A stretch of DNA of 64,000 bases. Source: Kalmanozyma brasiliensis GHG001. Its lineage: Eukaryota > Basidiomycota > Ustilaginomycetes > Ustilaginales. The notes beneath the pieces were generated by a model. It was not told where the DNA came from and made no database searches. It worked only from the letters and a program-made list of their open reading frames with translations. The translations under genes were made by a program, and so were the position numbers. The stretch covers positions 310,001-374,000 of the forward strand of contig NW_015961948.1 of the NCBI RefSeq assembly GCF_000497045.1, read 5' to 3'. Positions 38,901 through 48,038 of this stretch are shown in pieces (positions within the stretch are counted from its first letter, which is position 1; every line of letters starts with the position of its first letter).

Positions 38901-40031
38901 AACTCCAAGAAGGAACAGCTGCAACAGGACATTTTGCCGGTGCTGCGCGTCAAGCACGCCAAGCTCAAAGCCGATCTGGCCCTGGCCAAGAAACGTCAAG
39001 ACGAGATCGAGACATGCGACGCCGACGAGCTCAAGGGTCTCTATTCGAGTATCGAGGAGCAACACGAGGTGCTCGAGTCGATGCGCGCCCAGGTGATGGA
39101 TGTCGAAGAGCAGCACGAGCGTCTCCTCGTTCGACTCGAGGAGAACCGCGAAAAGATGGCGGCGGCACAGGAGATGGTCGACAAGGCGCATGCCACCGTC
39201 GACCAGATCCAGGGCTACACGCGTGGTGAAGCAGGACGTCTGTTGCGCGAGATTCGCAACCTCGAGAAGCTGCATCTCGTTCGCGTCCTCGACAACGGTT
39301 TCGATCCCACTCTCGACGAGGTCGAGAAAGGAGCCGAGAATGTGGACTTTGGCGGCAGTCGCGATGTCGTGTTCATCCTCGACGGCTGGCTGCAAGTCTC
39401 CATGTCGCTGCTGACCAGTAGCAGCAGCAATCAACTGCCAAACAACAGCAAGGTCTCGCGCATCCAGCTCAAGCAAAAGGGCACACGGGCGAGCAACGAC
39501 GACACCAACCTTGTCCGAAAGCTGTCCGTCCAAATCCTGCAAGGCGACTTTGACGTCGAGTTCGCCGACGGTATTCCTCAGGACGCCCTCGTTATCCTGC
39601 GCCGAATCTCACAGACGCTCATCCGCCAGCGCATTCTACTCGCCGAGATCGAGCACCTCCGCTGCCGATTCCCCGTGCAACTTGTCGACGACCTCGCCAA
39701 ATGCCCTCCGAGCATTCTCAACGGAACGCCCGACGCCTCAACCAGCTCCTCCGCCGCCGCCGAACGCGTTGACAACGAGGTGGCACTTCAAGCCTCGGTG
39801 CTGCTCCCCAACAAGAGGAGCAAGATCGTCATTACGGCCACCTCGGACCTCAAGGGTGTCGGTGAAAGCCGGTCGATCCTGCTGGCGGACAGCGTGCGCG
39901 TGGAGCGGGTGTACGGCAGCGTCGACGCCGAGGCCATGTCGCTGCAGATCTTGGACTGTATCGAGACGGATCCGACGATCGGCTCGTTGAGCAAGGCTTT
40001 CATCGAGACGATCGAGACTTTCGATAGCTAG
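35940..40031 (+). CDS. SPC7: kinetochore scaffold SPC7/KNL1
   Basis: A single exon of 1363 aa. R232-V-T-F (in RRVTFSSRQ) is an RVSF-type docking site for PP1 phosphatase. Between ~340 and 560 is an array of MELT-like motifs that recruit Bub3-Bub1 when phosphorylated by Mps1: M348-EFT, M435-EFT and related DIT, EMT and DMT versions, with acidic and Ser-rich spacers. Residues ~819-840 (VPVQMPLNDFLRFVGVHF) start the conserved Spc7 region, followed by a long coiled coil (~885-1110) and a C-terminal tandem-RWD part that binds the Mis12 complex. The protein links microtubule attachment to checkpoint signalling. The lack of introns over 4.1 kb is notable but common here. The first-frame ATG fits a PLKPRRSPRSR-type basic N-terminus. 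Confidence 0.92.
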   Translation: MPSPLKPRRSPRSRMSLAGTGSGGVPLGGSSMTTKVSLHDAAKENNRSARLSSTASRDDTMKAAKDRATNKKRAASIGGGGEERDTLLKESTTKANATVAATSRRNAPAPRKSAIRQVPQIFLSPTGLVPSPESRKGLSMPSLTDQIAQIGRQESATNGKSSRASLPNSNAPERSAASTSSLGASMARARDSIQTPSFSSLGGAATSILSAPTAATSAPRNAMTQVLRPKRRVTFSSRQEKTEFARDEPTLRLGSLRREQTSPPSTPASSSIVSAGFASYIQSQDDSSSDSDSESESESESDMDLDASNELAARSLAASIAASLPHDDSTLDPSLDASTDDSNVSASMEFTGTHGSVNKRTLADTSDDQVEMSLAADGEESMQMDITQSMASAPALKRRRSSNTAADDSASTDASDSTERAADASGMDLDQTATMEFTGVHAAVGGGESDSEDSDSSNDGGDGMEMTEAITTRIEAKKYGDATTTIIAKFPDVSSSDSDGDDTIQADATMPMEMTRAVTGFIREKDHASSDMDLVDSLDSSSSRAFGPASSDDVSVAMDMTMPMGSHVSPSKPHHSPSRSPTKLGTGAPSPFQPTPGKSPSRFRQSLRGGVAALDASMHSPAQRVGGTLPPKGHLPHAGLPSDTTTFRRSIIGGIASPAYQHSPARRVQTQDAADRQPGAPLTAHNLAQAGRAASASPSSKNKTSVAKVLAGQRKSLSSVGFNWPSSGPVASSSRFSPSKGMSPKRRAGRSSLVAAILPDLSSAATNEDSFHSAVESRVRSSNGPSSDAHDTSIANSAASEVGVGVDSFDDYSNDERDQVPVQMPLNDFLRFVGVHFNDDMSASRRKPVPPANGEQAAQDGASAEPQGPVSMMRLVKAACGSVPQLEALREACREIKEQVDDGREKMVEMEQAFYDSPPDFVREIMGLQNEEERRDMEAQFKLQKQAARALVSADYYGWRLDKEFDQEMIQTLQAYHGRLQCDLHIVNSKKEQLQQDILPVLRVKHAKLKADLALAKKRQDEIETCDADELKGLYSSIEEQHEVLESMRAQVMDVEEQHERLLVRLEENREKMAAAQEMVDKAHATVDQIQGYTRGEAGRLLREIRNLEKLHLVRVLDNGFDPTLDEVEKGAENVDFGGSRDVVFILDGWLQVSMSLLTSSSSNQLPNNSKVSRIQLKQKGTRASNDDTNLVRKLSVQILQGDFDVEFADGIPQDALVILRRISQTLIRQRILLAEIEHLRCRFPVQLVDDLAKCPPSILNGTPDASTSSSAAAERVDNEVALQASVLLPNKRSKIVITATSDLKGVGESRSILLADSVRVERVYGSVDAEAMSLQILDCIETDPTIGSLSKAFIETIETFDS

Positions 40032-40508
40032 GTTGTTCTTCACTGCTCCATCTTGTCCCGCTCCGTCTGTCTTTGCACCGGCGATGTACACTATTCAAAT
40101 ACCCATTCTCTACAGTTCTCTCCTCTGTCGTCTGCAAACTTTGGCTCCGAGGAACGGTGATGAGATGGAGTGCTGAGTTGTGCGATTTTGATGTTGTTGC
40201 TAATGTACATGGCCGTCTGTTTTCTGAGATGTTCAGAGTCGATGGTCCGAATGGTAATGTTACAGGTTGATGCCAACTGTCGTTGGCCCTTTTGTAATGC
40301 ATCAGCTGCTGTGGGTGCTTCGTGGAGTCTTCGGCTGCGACTCGCCGGTGTCGTCTTGTGTGGTCGGCAGCACGCAAGCTTGTGAAGATGCTGAGGGACG
40401 CATATGATCAGAATGGCCAAGGAAGTCGTCCAGGCTTTTTGATGTGCACTATTGCGAGTGAGCGGCGTCATGCTTGCCGATGTCGATATGTATGAATGCT
40501 TGAAAACA
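40032..40508. other. convergent intergenic region SPC7 / MRP10
   Basis: 477 bp of 3' flanks. It is more A+T-rich than the coding DNA around it. No coding segment or RNA gene is seen. Confidence 0.5.
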
Positions 40509-40745
40509 TCATATCTGTTTTGACAGCCTTGCGAGGTGGTAGTTGATGGTGGGCTTGGAGACGCCGCCGCGGGATCTCTTGCTGGACATGCAATCCTGCA
40601 ACGCCTTGGCCGAGTCCTTGCAAGCGCCGATGTTGTTGAGGTCGTTGCTCGAGGCCCAGCATGCGAGCATGGTGGCGAACTCGGCGGCACACGGCGCAGA
40701 AGCCGCGTCCTTCTTCGGCCGCACTTTGAGCTTGTTCAGCTTCAT
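40509..40745 (-). CDS. MRP10: mitochondrial small ribosomal subunit protein MRP10 (mS37, CHCH)
   Basis: A single exon of 78 aa from MKLNKLKVRPKKDAASAP. It has the twin CX9C motif: CAAEFATMLAC and CKDSAKALQDC, both with exactly nine residues between cysteines, as for Mia40-imported intermembrane-space folds, and the basic tail SSKRSRGGVSKPTINYHL typical of MRP10/CHCHD1. Its lysine-rich N-terminus acts as the matrix-targeting part in yeast. The frame is open 24 codons further up without family likeness, so the 40745 ATG is used. It is divergent from SEC61B with 365 bp between starts. Confidence 0.93.
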   Translation of the reverse strand: MKLNKLKVRPKKDAASAPCAAEFATMLACWASSNDLNNIGACKDSAKALQDCMSSKRSRGGVSKPTINYHLARLSKQI

Positions 40746-41110
40746 CGTGTTGAGTGGACGATCGCTGCGATGACGGGTGAAGGACAGGAGGAGGTGATGA
40801 GAAGAATGGAGGCTCAAATTTCAGTGGAAGTGTGAGAAGGTGGAAATTCTTGTCGGCCGATAAGAAATGGTAGCGGGACCGAGTGAGTGAGGTGGAAGCC
40901 AATTCTAAAGTGAACGCCGCTTTGGGCTGCAGGCAGGCTGAGCGTGGGGCAACTTCTTCGCAAATGCACCTTGGGACGATCAGACCAACCATTCGCATTT
41001 CGCCCTCCATCCCATCCGTCGACACATCATCCTTGCGAGTCTCGAACAGCAGCAACATTGCATCGAACACGGTCATCCCTGCTTTGTCATCCCTGTAGCA
41101 CACAATAAAT
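40746..41110. promoter_or_regulatory. divergent promoter region, MRP10 / SEC61B
   Basis: 365 bp shared by two small housekeeping genes. The stretch CACAATAAAT directly precedes the SEC61B ATG. No TATA box is seen. Confidence 0.45.
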
Positions 41111-41822
41111 ATGGTACGTATTCTCACGACCGCGTAGAGGCTGCAGACGATAACTAGGAGCGCATCTGTGACTGACTATCGCCTCCGTCTCCCCCTCATG
41201 TCACACTCGCACACTGATCGCCCTCAACCTGTGACACCCGCATTCGTACCCGGCCTGCATCTTGTCGCACTCTCAACGCTCTCGACGACAACAATCAACT
41301 ACTCGCTTCGGCTGACTACGCCCGGATCAATGTTCCGACCGCAACTTCGCTATGCATCGCATGGACACTCGCACGACGACATTCTCATCTGCAGTCTGAC
41401 GCAAAAGCTACCGGCGCCCAGCCCAACCTCGCCGCTTTGGCAAGCAAGAACTCGCAGGCCGTCCGGTATGTACCTCGAACTCGCGGTTGCGCACCTCGCC
41501 CTTCCTTTCCTGACAGTCGGACAAGGATGCTGACCACCGCAACCCCTCTGTGTTCTCCCCGTTTCATCTCACTCGACATGGCACTTTCCTCCTCGACCGA
41601 TCCAACAGCCGACGAGCCGCACAGCAGGCCGCAGCGAAACCCAACTCGACACGCGCCGCCGGTGCCGGTGGATCGTCGTCGACCATGATGCGCCTCTACA
41701 CCGACGACAGCAAGGGACTCAGCGTCGACCCCGTCGTCGTGCTCGTGCTCTCCATCGCCTTCGTCTTTTCCGTCGTCTTGCTTCACATCATTGGCAAGTT
41801 CATGCGATGGTTCGCCAAGTAA
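41111..41822 (+). CDS. SEC61B: protein translocon subunit Sec61 beta
   Basis: Model join(41111..41113,41395..41465,41609..41822), 95 aa. Exon 1 is just the ATG, followed by a GTACGT donor; the 281-nt first intron ends CATCTGCAG. Exon 2 reads SDAKATGAQPNLAALASKNS and ends in GTATGT; the 143-nt second intron ends CCAACAG. The joined protein has the family features: Ser/Ala N-terminus, RRAAQQAAAKPNSTRAAGAG, GGSSSTMMRLYTDDSKGL, and one C-terminal membrane helix DPVVVLVLSIAFVFSVVLLH. Sec61 beta is a tail-anchored part of the ER translocon. The exact family match over both junctions makes the model firm. Confidence 0.95.
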
Positions 41823-43586
41823 TCTGTCTCGACACTAGGGACAGCGCTGAGGGACAGCTTCATCAGTCGTTTGTAAATACTTCCTCGTTGCGATTGAAAA
41901 GCTTCAGTCTCTCTCGTGTGTGCTTGGCTTCTGTTGCCCTGTCCGAGCTTGTTACAAGGGTGGAGTGTCTTGTGCGAAGCCAGGGAGAGTCTTGCAGGAG
42001 GTGAGGCACGGTCGTTGATGAGGGCCAGATCGAGATCGTGTTCCCGATCCAGGGCATAATTAAAGGTGGACTTTCCGGTCCTCAATTTATTCGCCTTTTT
42101 TGACTCGAGCGTTCTGAAGACGAAAACAACTCGACGATGCAACTCGCCGCACCCAGCGAGGAGCTCATCAATTTGGCTGTCGTACCCTTCTCTACAACGG
42201 GCCGGGACCTGCAGTCCTATCGTAGTAATCGCAGCGGTTCCAGGAATCGAACGGGCCCTCTCAGCGCGGAATGAGGTCGAGATTCTGCCCACAAGTGACG
42301 ACAGCTGGAGCGGGGACGTTCGTGCCTCAGCCCCTTGCACACGACCCGCTCCCTTCCAACTGAAGCTCGGGCTGTGCAGCTGAAAGGCCAAGCACCCTGT
42401 CCTTCTAGGCTCAGAGAGAGAGCCGCCATGCCGTGTGCAACCTCAACCTCAACGCACCACCGAATCCGAGGCGCATCTCCGAGCCGCCGACGCGCATTGC
42501 ACATCATTTGCTTGACACCTGCATGACACTCGTCTAGTGCCTTGGGAGAAATTAAAGCTTTGACGAAAATCGCACCTGCTGGCATGCCCCTTCGGAGCGC
42601 TGGCCCAAAAGGTGCAGCTGTCAAAAAACTTAAGCGGGTCGATCATGGATCGCCCCGACTCGTTCTGATGGCACAGTGGCCGTGCCAGCCTGACCGAATT
42701 GCATCAGCGCTGCAATGACTAGAGAAGCGGCGACACAGGATGATCTGCAACGCGCATCTCCTGTTTCAGAAACGGATCGCTGACCGAGCCTTTTCGAACA
42801 TGCTCCCTGATTCGCTTCTATGCGACGTCGATCCTGGTGAGACAAGCAGTTGTCGCGATCCTTGGTGTAGCGCTCGATACACGACGCTCCTTCATCTCTG
42901 CTGCAGAGATCATAATCAGCGGTCAATGGACGCGCGAAAGCCTCAGGAAGCGTTCTGGCAAGGCAAAACGAAGCTCAGGGCTTGATCTCACAGAGAGCGG
43001 TCGGGCGGCGCTTGCGTGCCTAGAATGGATCTGCACCTCATGGAAGCTGCTCGAGACCCTGCCGAATCCAGCTGCCATTACTCGGCGAGTGAAACTGATG
43101 TCGAGCAAATGCCTGCACCGGCCAGCTTGGCGGGGACGTGCCCCTCCAGTCCCATGCCGCCAAGCGAACGCTTCGGCCGTCCCTGTGCTAGGCTCCCGCC
43201 TGCACTGTCCAAGTCCCTTGCCTGCGAATGCACGTCGCCGATCCTGCACCAATAGCTGGCCGTACATGGCATCTACTGTTCCTGTCTGTAAGGCTTCCGA
43301 AGCAGATCATCCGCCTAAAACGACTTCCTGCTGGACGGCGCATGGGCATGAAAGGAGGCAGATGCCAAGTCTCGACTTCACGCGGCTCGAGGCACTCCCT
43401 CTGATGCACACCCTGCCGCGCCAGTTGCCACAAGCAGATCTGCAGCCTTCATTTCTCTCCTCCGTCCAGGCCTTGGCTGGATCTTCGACCGTCAGATGGC
43501 GAACATCAGAGCTCGCTTTACGGCCGGAGGTGCCTTGATTGTCCATATGATGCCGGAGCCTGCCGCCTGTGTCTGTCGAGGATCTC
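41823..43586. other. 1.8-kb intergenic region upstream of the fasciclin gene
   Basis: No convincing gene. The longest frame (42837-43538, 233 codons) starts with GTG and lacks family likeness. A B-box-like CGTTCGATTCC on the minus strand near 42245 has no pairing T-stem. The stretch is probably the long promoter of the secreted protein. Confidence 0.5.
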
Positions 43587-43592
43587 ATATAA
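43587..43592 (+). promoter_or_regulatory. TATA box of the fasciclin gene
   Basis: ATATAA (in CTCATATAAGTCC) lies 191 bp before the ATG at 43784, followed by a long pyrimidine-rich leader (43620-43740), as in strongly expressed fungal genes. Confidence 0.5.
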
Positions 43593-43783
43593 GTCCTGAC
43601 GATGAAAGCGGATATGTCCTCTTTTCCCTCTACCATCTTTATCCCCCCGTCTGCCACTCTCACTCCTCTCTCGATCCTTTCCCACAGGCTGCCACTCTTT
43701 CCAGCCTCTTCTCTGCTTCCCCCTCTTCCACTGCTCTCGACTCCATCAACTTTTGACGACTCTCACGTTCAAGACAGTTCGCC

Positions 43784-45154
43784 ATGAGATTCTCTATCAC
43801 CTTTTCCGCGCTCCTGGCGCTCGCTACGACCTCGCACTCGGCCTTTGCGACCCAGTTCCAGAACCTCGACCTCCGTCAAGGTGGCGACGTCAACAGCTTC
43901 CTCCAAGGCCTCCGCGACAACAATCTCACCGCGCTCGCCACCGTCCTCCAGGCGCACCCCACCGTCACCGACCGCATCTTTGCCGAGAACACGGAGAAGC
44001 TCTTCCTCGCTCCCACCAACGAGGCGATCTCGAAGCTCCCTACGTGGGTGACCAACAACTCGTCGCGTCTCGAGGCGACGCTGCTGCAGCATGTGCTGCG
44101 GGGCAACTTTGACGCAGCCAACCTGAACGCGTACCCTCTGCACACGATCGGGCACTCGCTATTGAACGAGAGCGCCTACTCGAAGCTCCCCGGTGGAGCA
44201 GGGCAGGCGGTGGCGCTTGCCAAGTCCGGCAACAAGACGTTCGTCTCTGAAGCGGTGAACAACGATACGTTCGTGCAGAGCCCCGTGCGGTTCGACACGG
44301 TGACGGTGCAGCCGATCAGCATGGCCATGACGGTGCCCGGTACGATCACCGAGACGCTGCGCTTCATGGGCTACAGCGAGATCTCGACGCTCATTGCCAA
44401 TGTTCAGAACGGTGCGCTGGCTAGCACCATTGACAACATGGCGGGAGTGACGCTGTTCGTGCCTACCAACGAGGCCATTCGCAAGTACGTCGGTACCTTC
44501 CCTAACCCTACCGCGATTCCGACCGTGTTGGGACAGCACATTGTCGCATCCCGCGTCGTCTACTCCCCCCTACTCATCGACCAGGGCTCCATGATCTCCT
44601 CTTCCGGCCAAGACATCGTCTTCGACAACGCAGCCGGCACGGTCAAAGTAGGCAACTTCACCGCTAAGATCCTTCAAACCGACATCATCGCCCAACAAGG
44701 AGTCATCCACCAGATCGACAACGTCCTCGCCTCGACGGCTCTCGACGTCGGCCGCGCGACCCAAGCGCAAAAATCCGCCGAGGAGAGCATCGATGATGAA
44801 GCCGCACAGTCGTTCACCGGTCCTGTATCCGGTAAGAACTCCATCACGTCCCAAGGCACCGACGTGCCCGCGGCTCAACCGGGTAGCGGCGCCAACAACC
44901 GATCCGCCAACGATAACTCGGACACCGCTGGCTCGGGTCAGACCGAGAGCGCCATCGGCAATGGTACGAATGGCAACAACGGCGGTGCCAGCCAGGCGGG
45001 CTCGAACAACGGCAGCGGCGTCATCAACGGTCTCAACGGCAATGGGAGCGGGATCGATCACCGACAGCCCAATGCCGCTGTGTCGAGCAAGAGCGGGATG
45101 GGATTGGTCGCCGCTGCGGTGCTTGCTTCGTCCCTGCTCGCCATCGCTTTCTAA
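43784..45154 (+). CDS. GPI-anchored cell-surface protein with two fasciclin (FAS1) domains
   Basis: A single exon of 456 aa. Residues 1-22 (MRFSITFSALLALATTSHSA) are a signal peptide. FAS1 domain 1 (~35-185) has LFLAPTNEAISKLP and LLQHVLRGNF; domain 2 (~190-325) has VTLFVPTNEAIRKYVG, LGQHIVASRVV and GVIHQIDNVL, the last being the family's closing motif. Several N-x-S/T sites are present. A Ser/Gly/Asn-rich stalk (~340-430) leads to a C-terminal hydrophobic tail LVAAAVLASSLLAIAF with small residues before it, a GPI-attachment signal. FAS1 proteins mediate adhesion at the cell surface; in fungi some are wall or membrane proteins tied to infection structures or stress. No closer function can be told. 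Confidence 0.92.
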   Translation: MRFSITFSALLALATTSHSAFATQFQNLDLRQGGDVNSFLQGLRDNNLTALATVLQAHPTVTDRIFAENTEKLFLAPTNEAISKLPTWVTNNSSRLEATLLQHVLRGNFDAANLNAYPLHTIGHSLLNESAYSKLPGGAGQAVALAKSGNKTFVSEAVNNDTFVQSPVRFDTVTVQPISMAMTVPGTITETLRFMGYSEISTLIANVQNGALASTIDNMAGVTLFVPTNEAIRKYVGTFPNPTAIPTVLGQHIVASRVVYSPLLIDQGSMISSSGQDIVFDNAAGTVKVGNFTAKILQTDIIAQQGVIHQIDNVLASTALDVGRATQAQKSAEESIDDEAAQSFTGPVSGKNSITSQGTDVPAAQPGSGANNRSANDNSDTAGSGQTESAIGNGTNGNNGGASQAGSNNGSGVINGLNGNGSGIDHRQPNAAVSSKSGMGLVAAAVLASSLLAIAF

Positions 45155-45540
45155 ACGGTACTGGATGAAGGGTCGACGGCTGGCGTCTACCACGTCCCCG
45201 ATTGGGACGCGAGCCACATCCTTCCCACCTGTCATGCCTCCGTTCGTTCAGCCTGTCACCTTTCCCAACCCTTCTGTTCTGCCTCCCTCCCGTCTCGTAT
45301 ATTCTCGCCGTGCGAGCGAAGCTGTATCCTTAGCTCTTACCACCTTCTTCCTGGCCCTCCGTTCGGGCTCAGAGTCTTCCGAAATTTCCACGTCTTCAGT
45401 TTCTCTCGGCGTGACTCCATGATGAGGATGCGATGAATTGACCAGTCAGGCATGCTCGATGCCGAGAACCGACAGAAATGCTACAAAATGAGCCCAACAC
45501 AGATCGCAACAGAGCGGACCAACAACTAGCTCCCCTGCTT
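45155..45540. other. 3' flank of the fasciclin gene
   Basis: 386 bp of convergent intergenic sequence between the fasciclin stop and the end of the possible BUD32 extension. Nothing coding is seen. Confidence 0.5.
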
Positions 45541-46006
45541 TCAATCGGTCTTACTCTTCCCATGCGACGCGGGGACGACCCACTCAACCACCTCCAACGC
45601 CCTCGTCAGAGCCCCCTCAACCAGCTTCTCCGCCGTCCTTGCGAGCGGCACATTGCGCACCACGACGCTTCTGAGCCCAACCAGGGGGAGGTTGATCCAC
45701 GGTCCATCGTTGGGCGGTGTGCGCGCGCAGCTCTCGTGCGGCGTGTGCGAGGCGAGCAGGCGTGCGGACCCGATGTGGTCCAGTTCGTCGTCCATGCGTG
45801 TGGCGAGGGCGTGCCACTCGCCCTCCCCTGCACGACGGGTTGAGTTGGAGCGGCGGGGGAGCAGGGCGAGCGCGTGTCTCGGCCGCAGAGACCGCACCGA
45901 CCCGATGAGACCCGGCAGCGAGCGCAGACCGTGACATTCGAGCTGCACCGACAGCTGCACGTTGAAAACCAGGCGCGTGTTCCAGTTGTCTTTCCACAGA
46001 ACGGAT
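45541..46006 (-). CDS. possible extra 3' exon giving BUD32 a ~155-residue in-frame C-terminal extension
   Basis: The minus-strand frame from 46006 to a stop at 45541-45543 is open and its third codon positions are mostly G or C over the ~90 codons I read (e.g. ...GPWINLPLVGLRSVVVRN...). It has no ATG near its start. It is preceded by a strong acceptor: branch GCTGAC, pyrimidine-rich stretch, GTGCAG at 46007-46009. Joined to BUD32 with the donor GTAGGT at 46082, the frame is kept exactly (intron 46007-46082, 76 nt). The BUD32 stop TAG lies inside that donor. With the competing donor GTGAGA at 46078 the stop stays and this is a 3'UTR exon. I recognise no domain. It could also belong to an independent transcript. 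Confidence 0.4.
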
Positions 46007-46078
46007 CTGCACAGAAGCCGCGAACGAGCTGTCAGCTTGCGTACGCCTAGCGGTGGGAAGGGGGTAAACAAATCTCAC

Positions 46079-47651
46079 CTACCCCACCATGGATCTCTTT
46101 CTGCCTCGCATGCGAACTGTTTTCCCAAAACCATCAACAAGTCAGTAAGGGCTCAGCATTGTCAGTGGAAAGCGTGGGGAACAAGGGGGACTTACCTTCT
46201 TCGAGCTTGCGTCGGGTCTCCTCCCACTTGTTGAGTTTTCCGCCCTTGCTGCGGCTCTTGCCGGCGGATCGGGCGGTGACTTCCTCCGCGTAGCTGTCGA
46301 GGATGGTCTTGAAGAGCGATTCGGACGCCGGGTGGGTGGACGCAAAGGCGCGCTCGAGCACGTACAGGTCCACCGCCTTGTCTTCGGCAAATGCCGACAC
46401 GGACGACAGGCCAAAGTCGATCAGCACCACCTCGTCGTGGTTCAAATCGACCTTGGATGCACCCGATTGGGCAGAGGCAGGACGAAGCATCATGTTGGAC
46501 GTGGTCAGATCGCCATGGATGATGTCGGCCTCGTGCATGATGGCGAGCTGTTTTCCGATCAGACACATGAGCTTGATCTGATCGTTTTCGCTCAATACCT
46601 CTTCGTCGTCCTCCGCTGCGACCGCTTCTTCTTCGTCGACGATGGTCTCATCTTCGCCTTCAGCCCCACCACCGAGCCACTCGCGCACGCTCCTCCCTGC
46701 AATGAGCTCGAGCCCCAGGATCCCCTCCTTCTCATCAACACACCTCACCGCAGGCACCGCCACCCCTGCCTTGGCGCACCGCAACAGTGCGCGCGCCTCC
46801 ATGATCGTCCGACTCGCCGTGATGCTGCTGGACAACGTCGGGTGTCGATACGTCTTTGGGAAGCGCCATTTCAACAATACGTCCGCTGGCGGCTCCACCT
46901 TCCTCGACTGCAGCGTTGACGAGCGGGGTTGGGGCCAACTGAGGATGTTGTCCGTAGCGATGCGCGAGATGTACACCTTGGCCTCGGCACCCTGCTTGAT
47001 GAGCTTGGAGGTGGATGAGTCGGAGAGGAGGGCGACGAGGGGTGGTGCATCGGGTGTGGTCTTGGGTGCACCGGGTGTGGGCTTTTTGGGCGTGCTGGGG
47101 CCCGCGACTTTGGTGCTTGGTGCAGAAGATTGGTCACGAGAGGAACGGCGGGACATTGCTTGGGTGTCGGTGTCACGGGCGGGCGTGGCGGCGCGAGGTG
47201 GGCTGGAAGGCTTGGACGAAGGTTCCTCGATCTTGCTGCTATCCAGAGAGGTGCTCGTGACGGGCGTCGCTGCGGCTGGCCTTGCGGTCGTGGTGGCTTG
47301 CAGCAGGGAGGGCAGCTTCGGACGGCTCCCCTCGCCGCTAGACCTGGACGTGCTGGACGCGGTCCGAGGGCGGTGCGACTTGGCAGCGGCAGCAGCATCC
47401 TTGGCTTGGGCAGACGCGAGCCGGTCGGCGGCTGACTGGGTGTGCTTTCGTGGTGAAGCGCCGGTCGATGCGATTGATGAGGCCGGCGACGTCGAGAGGA
47501 CGACCTCGGCTGTTGTTTCGACCGAAGTTGTGGTGGTGTCGACGATGGATGTCGGCCGCGCGCGAGTTGTGGGGAACGCCAAGCGAGGAGTTCGAGCCGA
47601 CGGCGGACTCGACGACGAGCCGTCGCCTGCGTGGCGCTCGATTCCGGACAT
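46079..47651 (-). CDS. BUD32: KEOPS/EKC kinase BUD32 (PRPK) with long disordered N-terminus
   Basis: Model complement(join(46079..46116,46196..47651)), 497 aa; a further in-frame ATG lies at 47786. The first ~195 residues are Ser/Thr/Pro/Ala-rich, far longer than in yeast. The kinase domain follows: LIKQGAEAKVYIS (glycine loop), LLKWRFPKTYRHPTLSSSI, RTIMEARALLRCAKAGV, the catalytic DIIHGDLTTSNMML, VVLIDFGLSSVS and AVDLYVLERAFASTHP. The 79-nt intron (GTAAGT...AACAG) joins RRKLEE to VRMRGRKRSMVG, exactly the family's conserved C-terminus. An Asp/Glu insert splits the domain before KLMCLIGK. BUD32 supports t6A tRNA modification and telomere functions in the KEOPS complex. Confidence 0.93.
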
Positions 47652-48038
47652 GTTTGCAATAGACCTGCTGGGGTGGAGCAGAGTCGTAGTTGTGCTGAGT
47701 GCAGTCGTGAAGAGAGATTGTCGAGATGCAGGGCTATGAACTGCGACGACTTGGAGCGTGGAGGCTGTGACGATAGCGAGCGTCATTTTGGCTCATCTCA
47801 AGATCTTCTAACCGAAATTTTTGAACCCAGATCGGCTCCACATTAAAAGCAACCTAACATATTGAAAAATCGTCCCCCCTTCATCTCCTCAATCTTGCGC
47901 ATGATCACACTCAAGAGGCAGACGCTGTTCACGAGTTCCGCCCGCACGAGCTCGAGCAAATGCACATGCCAGACGGAAATTGAGTCTGAGGACAATTGTG
48001 GAAGAGAGATTGTCTTTATGTTCACGTCCTATCGAAGT
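47652..48038 (-). promoter_or_regulatory. BUD32 upstream region
   Basis: 387 bp between the BUD32 start and the stop of the next minus-strand gene. It includes the alternative in-frame BUD32 ATG at 47786. The stretch just above it is A+T-richer than the surrounding DNA. No further feature is seen. Confidence 0.4.

Noticed and set aside
42225..42300. tRNA-like B box (CGTTCGATTCC, minus strand)
   Set aside because: The flanking five bases on each side do not pair as a T-stem and no A box or acceptor stem is found. A similar ATTCAAATCCC near 14430 fails for the same reason.
42837..43538. 233-codon plus-strand ORF upstream of the fasciclin gene
   Set aside because: Begins with GTG, lacks any domain or consistent codon bias, and no splice sites support an extension.
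45617..46078. Second minus-strand frame over the BUD32 3' region
   Set aside because: Arg/Ala-rich, without the G/C third-position bias seen in the neighbouring frame (45541-46006), and not reachable in frame from BUD32 by a good splice.
46642..47739. 365-codon plus-strand ORF opposite BUD32
   Set aside because: Antisense shadow of the Ser/Pro-rich N-terminus and kinase start; no family likeness.
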